Positions 60,450 to 64,000 of a DNA stretch of 64,000 nucleotides are shown here, one piece after another; the stretch's first letter is position 1; each line of letters opens with the position of its first letter. The notes beneath the pieces were generated by a model. It did not search any database. It was not told the origin of the DNA and worked only from the letters and a program-made list of their open reading frames with translations. The stretch is from Vibrio rhodolitus. Lineage in GTDB: Bacteria; Pseudomonadota; Gammaproteobacteria; Enterobacterales; Vibrionaceae. Both the position numbers and the translations under genes were made by a program. Where the stretch lies: assembly GCF_003350325.1 (NCBI RefSeq), contig NZ_QLYZ01000005.1, positions 62,001-126,000 on the forward strand. The letters are read 5' to 3'.

Positions 60450-61721
60450 TTACGCAAAGATCACTTTAACTACGCGACCATTAGGTAGGACATGTTCTTG
60501 ATACTGCCAGAAGTATTTATCGCAGATCTTTTTGATCAGCAGTAGTCCAAGCCCAAAACCTGTGGTTTCATGAGTTAGATTGTTGCTAACGTCCAGATTT
60601 GTCACCTCGACCTCCATACCGCTTTGCTTGATGACAACCGTACCCTCAATAGTATGCTGGAACGCATTGCGTATTAGGTTAGTGATAACGATTTTACACA
60701 TGTCGGAGAGGTGCAAGCACTCATAGTTATCGACGTGGATTTCGACCTCTACGGACTTTCCTTCTAACATGTAACGCTGCTCATTCACCACTTCTTCTAC
60801 CAACACGCCCAGGCTAGTCATAATCTCTTTCAGTTCAGTGGATTTTTCATTGTTGAGCCACAATAAGCTTTCGCACAAATTTGACATCGCGATGCTGTTA
60901 TTTTCGATTCTTTGCAGATTTTTAAACAACCGCTCTTTTGGCATATCGTTAGCGATCATCTTATTCATTAACTCAGCATTGGAGCGAATAACAGCAATCG
61001 GTGTTCTTAGTTCATGACTAGCATAGCGAATAAATTCCTTTTCTTTATTAACGCTTTTTTGTACCGCAAACAACGAATTACTAATCACCCGAGCCATCAT
61101 ATTTAGCTCAGAAAATTTAAAATCTGGAATAGAGGCTAAATCACCACTTTCTCGAATACTCATCGTCCACGCTTTTAACTCCTCTACTGGCTTGGTCACT
61201 TTATGCAAGATAATGAACAAACCAATCAAGAAAAACGCTAGAAGTATCGCGACAAACAGCAATATATAGTCGAGTTGTGGTAATAAGTTTATGTTGAGCG
61301 TATCGGTTAGTTCATCAAATGCATCTTTTCTTATCTTCACCGCAACATATTTGGTTGTTCCTGATACTTCAGTTTTGATAAGTAAATAGATAAACCGTTT
61401 CGGTGCCTTATCCTCGCTGTATGACACTTCGGTGGATTTACACAATTCGCCCGTCGTAATTTGATCCTTGTTGAATTTTAACTGGAAAATCAGTGGCAGG
61501 TCATTCCAGCTGGACGCGATCACAAAGGGGGAGTTTATTATCGGCTTACCGTCAGAGGGATGTTCGGTTTCAGCCTTAACGAGCATAACGCCCTTAACAA
61601 CCAAATCGACACCAATATAAAGGTTATAAGTACTGTAAGAGCCTGCGACTGTGGCGAGTATGATCCCCAGCGCAACAGAAACAGTAATAACGTAAACTCT
61701 GAGGCTCTCTTTAATCTTCAC
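60450..61721 (-). CDS. Sensor histidine kinase
   Basis: The 423-residue inner-membrane kinase has TM1 (about 9-28), a periplasmic sensor (about 29-148), TM2 (about 150-172) and a HAMP-like linker. A DHp domain follows, with the phospho-acceptor His in YASHELRTP near 237, then a compact ATPase domain with N-box ITNLIRNAFQHT and G2 GFGLGLLLIKKIC. The G1 box (DxGxG) is not recognisable and reads TNLDVSNN, so the ATP lid is reduced. The GTG start at 61721 has AGGAT upstream. It is 14 bases after its partner regulator. Confidence 0.92.
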   Translation of the reverse strand: MKIKESLRVYVITVSVALGIILATVAGSYSTYNLYIGVDLVVKGVMLVKAETEHPSDGKPIINSPFVIASSWNDLPLIFQLKFNKDQITTGELCKSTEVSYSEDKAPKRFIYLLIKTEVSGTTKYVAVKIRKDAFDELTDTLNINLLPQLDYILLFVAILLAFFLIGLFIILHKVTKPVEELKAWTMSIRESGDLASIPDFKFSELNMMARVISNSLFAVQKSVNKEKEFIRYASHELRTPIAVIRSNAELMNKMIANDMPKERLFKNLQRIENNSIAMSNLCESLLWLNNEKSTELKEIMTSLGVLVEEVVNEQRYMLEGKSVEVEIHVDNYECLHLSDMCKIVITNLIRNAFQHTIEGTVVIKQSGMEVEVTNLDVSNNLTHETTGFGLGLLLIKKICDKYFWQYQEHVLPNGRVVKVIFA

Positions 61722-61735
61722 AGGTAAATCCTATT

Positions 61736-62419
61736 TTAATGCTCTGCGCGCAGTACATAACCAAAATTTGGGAGTGTATGAATCAATTTTGTCTCGCGAC
61801 CTTTATCAACGGCCTGACGAAGTTTGAACATGTGCACTTTCAAACTGTTGCTCTCCGGTGATGCGTCTCCCCACACCAAGCGTATTATCTTACTCTTACT
61901 GACCGGAGAGGGGCTTGCTCTCATCATAACTTTTAAAATGCTGTAGCAAGTAGGGGATAGGCTTAATTCTTGCCCACCACGAAAAACCGTCCGGCTCTCA
62001 AGATCTAAAATCAAATCATCGACAACAAACTGTGCTTGAGCCCCATTCCTGCGTTTCAGCAGCACCTGAACACGAGCTATTAGCTCTTCAAGCGCAAATG
62101 GCTTAATCATGTAGTCATCAGCACCGACTTGAAAACCCGCGAGTTTATCATTGAGACCACTACGCGCGGTTAAAATCAACACCGGTAGATCAATACCATC
62201 TAAACGCATCTCTTCGCACACCTTAAGACCGGATAGTTGAGGTAAATTTACATCGAGAATAACCAAGTCATATTCATCTGAGCGTGCTAACTTTAATGCC
62301 AGCATTCCGTTAGATACATGGTCACAGTTGATGCCTTGGATCTCGAAATATTCCATGATGGTCTTAGCGAGTTCAATATTATCATCGACCAATAATATAT
62401 GTTTGTGTATTACATCCAT
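61736..62419 (-). CDS. OmpR-family response regulator, cognate to the adjacent kinase
   Basis: The 227-residue protein has a receiver domain (ILLVDDNIELAK, phospho-Asp in VILDVNLP, LTARSG, MIKPF) and a winged helix (LSPTCYSILKVMMR, NSLKVHMFKLRQAVD). It aligns through its length with the regulator at 59659, including the unusual shared phrase GINCDHVSNG / GIGCDHVSNG, so the two are recent paralogues. It lies 14 bases before the kinase and 16 bases after the pilin-like gene. Confidence 0.94.
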   Translation of the reverse strand: MDVIHKHILLVDDNIELAKTIMEYFEIQGINCDHVSNGMLALKLARSDEYDLVILDVNLPQLSGLKVCEEMRLDGIDLPVLILTARSGLNDKLAGFQVGADDYMIKPFALEELIARVQVLLKRRNGAQAQFVVDDLILDLESRTVFRGGQELSLSPTCYSILKVMMRASPSPVSKSKIIRLVWGDASPESNSLKVHMFKLRQAVDKGRETKLIHTLPNFGYVLRAEH

Positions 62420-62435
62420 TTACTTTATTCCATCA

Positions 62436-62978
62436 CTAACAATCTTCTGTCTCTAGGGTTGTTGTACTTTTGCCTGTTTTAGTTGCTGTCGCTGGGGTGT
62501 AGTGAATGCGGCAACGAAACTCCGTGAGCTCGTCCCAATCGCCTTCAAATGGTGGAAAAATCCAAAATCCGCCGTCGTAGTCTGTTTCAAAGTTAAGGGC
62601 TTCAACACCATGATAATCTTCGTTTAGTTGGGCGATATCGGCATCAACGAGTTGATTGAATTGTGCAAATGCTTCATCAGGGAAGAACACAAACCATGGG
62701 TAATTGTCTTCATTGGTTAGGCGAATTTGTTGACCGTTTAATACCAAACAACGCATTTGCTTGTGATAGTCACATGGCTGGATGTCAGCTGACGGTAGTT
62801 GTGACTTAACTGCCACCGCAGCAAATGCTGAGTCGATGACACCTTGAGTAGCTTTGAGAGTCGCGATTCTGGCGTCTGATTGTAATCCCATAAATTTAGG
62901 CACGGCAACCACCGCTAAAACGCCCAAAATTACAATCACTAGAACCATCTCAAACAGTGTAAAACCTTTACTGTTCAT
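62436..62978 (-). CDS. Type IV pilin-like protein (MshA/pseudopilin type)
   Basis: The 180-residue prepilin has a short leader MNSKG, cut before FTLFEMVLVIVILGVLAVVA. That carries the Glu5 position and the class III hydrophobic helix needed for assembly by PilD/MshD-type machinery. The globular part (about 45-175) contains Cys pairs (PCDYHKQMRC, FRCRIH, EDC). No other pilus genes are nearby. Its place in a cluster with a two-component pair and a GGDEF protein suggests a surface-sensing or attachment role, which is inference. AGAGG lies before the ATG. Confidence 0.88.
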   Translation of the reverse strand: MNSKGFTLFEMVLVIVILGVLAVVAVPKFMGLQSDARIATLKATQGVIDSAFAAVAVKSQLPSADIQPCDYHKQMRCLVLNGQQIRLTNEDNYPWFVFFPDEAFAQFNQLVDADIAQLNEDYHGVEALNFETDYDGGFWIFPPFEGDWDELTEFRCRIHYTPATATKTGKSTTTLETEDC

Positions 62979-63016
62979 AAAACCTCTAGAAATTTGAGAC
63001 GTCCCTGTCTAAGCGA

Positions 63017-64000
63017 TTAAATTACAAAATCCACACTGCGCTGGCGTTTGATTTGACGTTTAGCGGCGTACATATTTGTGTCTGCGACTTCGATTGCGGC
63101 ATGGATATCGTGATTGCTTACTTTGGCTAGACCATAAGCGAACGATAAGTCGTAGCCTTTTTTGTCAAAGTAAGAGGTCATTTTGGCATTTAATGAGTTC
63201 AATCTGTTTTCGATATCGTCGTAAGAAGATGAGTCAAAAACGATCACAAATTCATCCCCACCATAACGAATCACCAAGTCCTTCTCACGCAATGATGTTT
63301 TGAGTAAGCAGGCAAAATCGACCAAACAAGCATCTCCAACCCGATGACCGAAGGTATCATTAACCGCTTTGAAACCATTCATATCCAAAAACGCGACGAT
63401 ACGATCCTCATATGAATTCAACTGATATTTCAAAAATGAGCGGGTATAACACTTGGTCAACTCATCCTTGCTCACATCCATCAGTCCAACGTTCGACGGA
63501 CACACTGTGGTAATGATGAATTTCTTGTCGTTGTAAATCATCTTCTCGCGAATAGTGTCGTACTCGACGCCATCAAAAAACTCTTTATCCTTGTGAAACA
63601 TCAGATCGTCATCAATAAGAATGTATTTATCTTTCTCGAGACACAGACGATAACTTTCGTTTTCACTGATAATGTCTTGCGGATCGATTCCCACAATACT
63701 GGTGCCAACTAATTCGCGGTGCGCGGCGTTATCGTAGGTAACAACCCCGTGCTCATTGCGAATAATCACCAGTTTTTCAGTTGAATCAATCAAGGACATT
63801 ACGCCGTTACCAATAATGGTTGAGCTATTAAAGTAGATGTCTCGCAAGTTCTTCAACGTCACCTTGATGTCTTGGTTATGAACTAAACCCAACACGTCGT
63901 TTTGTTCGATAAAACGGTTTACCGCTTCATCTGTGAGTGAACAGGTTCCATTCTCGACTAGGAAGTTATAAAGCTTATAATCCAAGTCCAACCCCACGCG
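63017..64000 (-). CDS. GGDEF protein, probable diguanylate cyclase, 5' partial
   Basis: The visible 327 residues have a PAS-like N-terminal region (about 50-165) and a GGDEF domain (about 170-320) with CTRSFLKYQL, FLDMNGFKAVNDTFGHRVGD and an intact RYGGDEFVIVF, so it should make c-di-GMP. The first usable start is GTG at 63997, but the frame stays open to the window edge, so the true start may lie outside. Its stop is 38 bases before the pilin-like gene, suggesting one transcript with pilin, regulator and kinase. Confidence 0.88.
   Translation of the reverse strand, partial: RVGLDLDYKLYNFLVENGTCSLTDEAVNRFIEQNDVLGLVHNQDIKVTLKNLRDIYFNSSTIIGNGVMSLIDSTEKLVIIRNEHGVVTYDNAAHRELVGTSIVGIDPQDIISENESYRLCLEKDKYILIDDDLMFHKDKEFFDGVEYDTIREKMIYNDKKFIITTVCPSNVGLMDVSKDELTKCYTRSFLKYQLNSYEDRIVAFLDMNGFKAVNDTFGHRVGDACLVDFACLLKTSLREKDLVIRYGGDEFVIVFDSSSYDDIENRLNSLNAKMTSYFDKKGYDLSFAYGLAKVSNHDIHAAIEVADTNMYAAKRQIKRQRSVDFVI

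Overview
The window reads as chromosomal DNA of a Vibrio species, most likely the second (smaller) chromosome. The evidence is gene content and order. The runs popT-plzD, deoD / zinc-ribbon protein / YbgA-like / MerR / photolyase / L,D-transpeptidase, pdxH beside a Lap-type secretion operon, nagB, and putA-putP all match, as far as I recall, V. cholerae chromosome II neighbourhoods, and every protein I can place is gammaproteobacterial in style. I see no rRNA, tRNA, CRISPR array, prophage, complete insertion sequence or integron attC site. Coding density is high. Many gene pairs end in clear intrinsic terminators.

Layout. 1-9.4 kb holds housekeeping and transport genes: nagB, a Sel1-repeat protein, sstT, an RsgA-type GTPase, a copper-delivery trio (PCu(A)C, SCO, small periplasmic protein), an acetyltransferase and a DUF2057 protein. 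9.4-15.7 kb is a four-gene Lap operon (membrane fusion protein, LapG protease, LapD c-di-GMP receptor, LapB ABC exporter) with no adhesin in the window. 15.8-20.7 kb has pdxH, a PAS-LuxR regulator and two paralogous coiled-coil/PEGA envelope proteins, one carrying an FGE-sulfatase-like domain. A structured candidate RNA lies between them. 21-28.5 kb is proline catabolism (AraC regulator, putA, a detached PutA C-terminal domain protein, putP, an Lrp-type regulator). 28.5-36.7 kb carries a DUF445 protein, an ABC exporter, a CtlX-like hydrolase, PopT, the PilZ protein PlzD, two acetyltransferases and an MFS transporter.

36.7-41.7 kb is an ECF vitamin transporter (S, fused A1-A2, T) and a YiaW-YiaV pair. 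41.8-44.9 kb is a coupled pair of TPR proteins, one with an intact GGEEF domain and one with an apparently degenerate GGDEF domain. 45-51.7 kb has a transposase-like zinc-ribbon protein, deoD, and a light/DNA-repair operon (YbgA-like, MerR, photolyase, L,D-transpeptidase). Two identically spaced TGTACA operator pairs lie in front of that operon. 52.4-54.3 kb is the most unusual stretch: a candidate ~110-nt small RNA, a heptamer tandem repeat, and five tandem genes for related tiny exported peptides, three of them under 60 residues. 54.5-59.4 kb has a LysR regulator, a CatB-type acetyltransferase and a YbhGFS-like exporter. 59.6-64 kb has a response regulator, then a leftward cluster of GGDEF protein, type IV pilin-like protein, a paralogous response regulator and a histidine kinase.

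A theme is c-di-GMP and surface attachment: LapD, PlzD, two probable cyclases, one degenerate GGDEF protein and a pilin-like protein. The best candidates for undescribed biology are the peptide cluster, the split PutA C-terminal domain, the TGTACA-controlled photolyase operon whose MerR lacks the cobalamin histidine, and the two structured RNA candidates.
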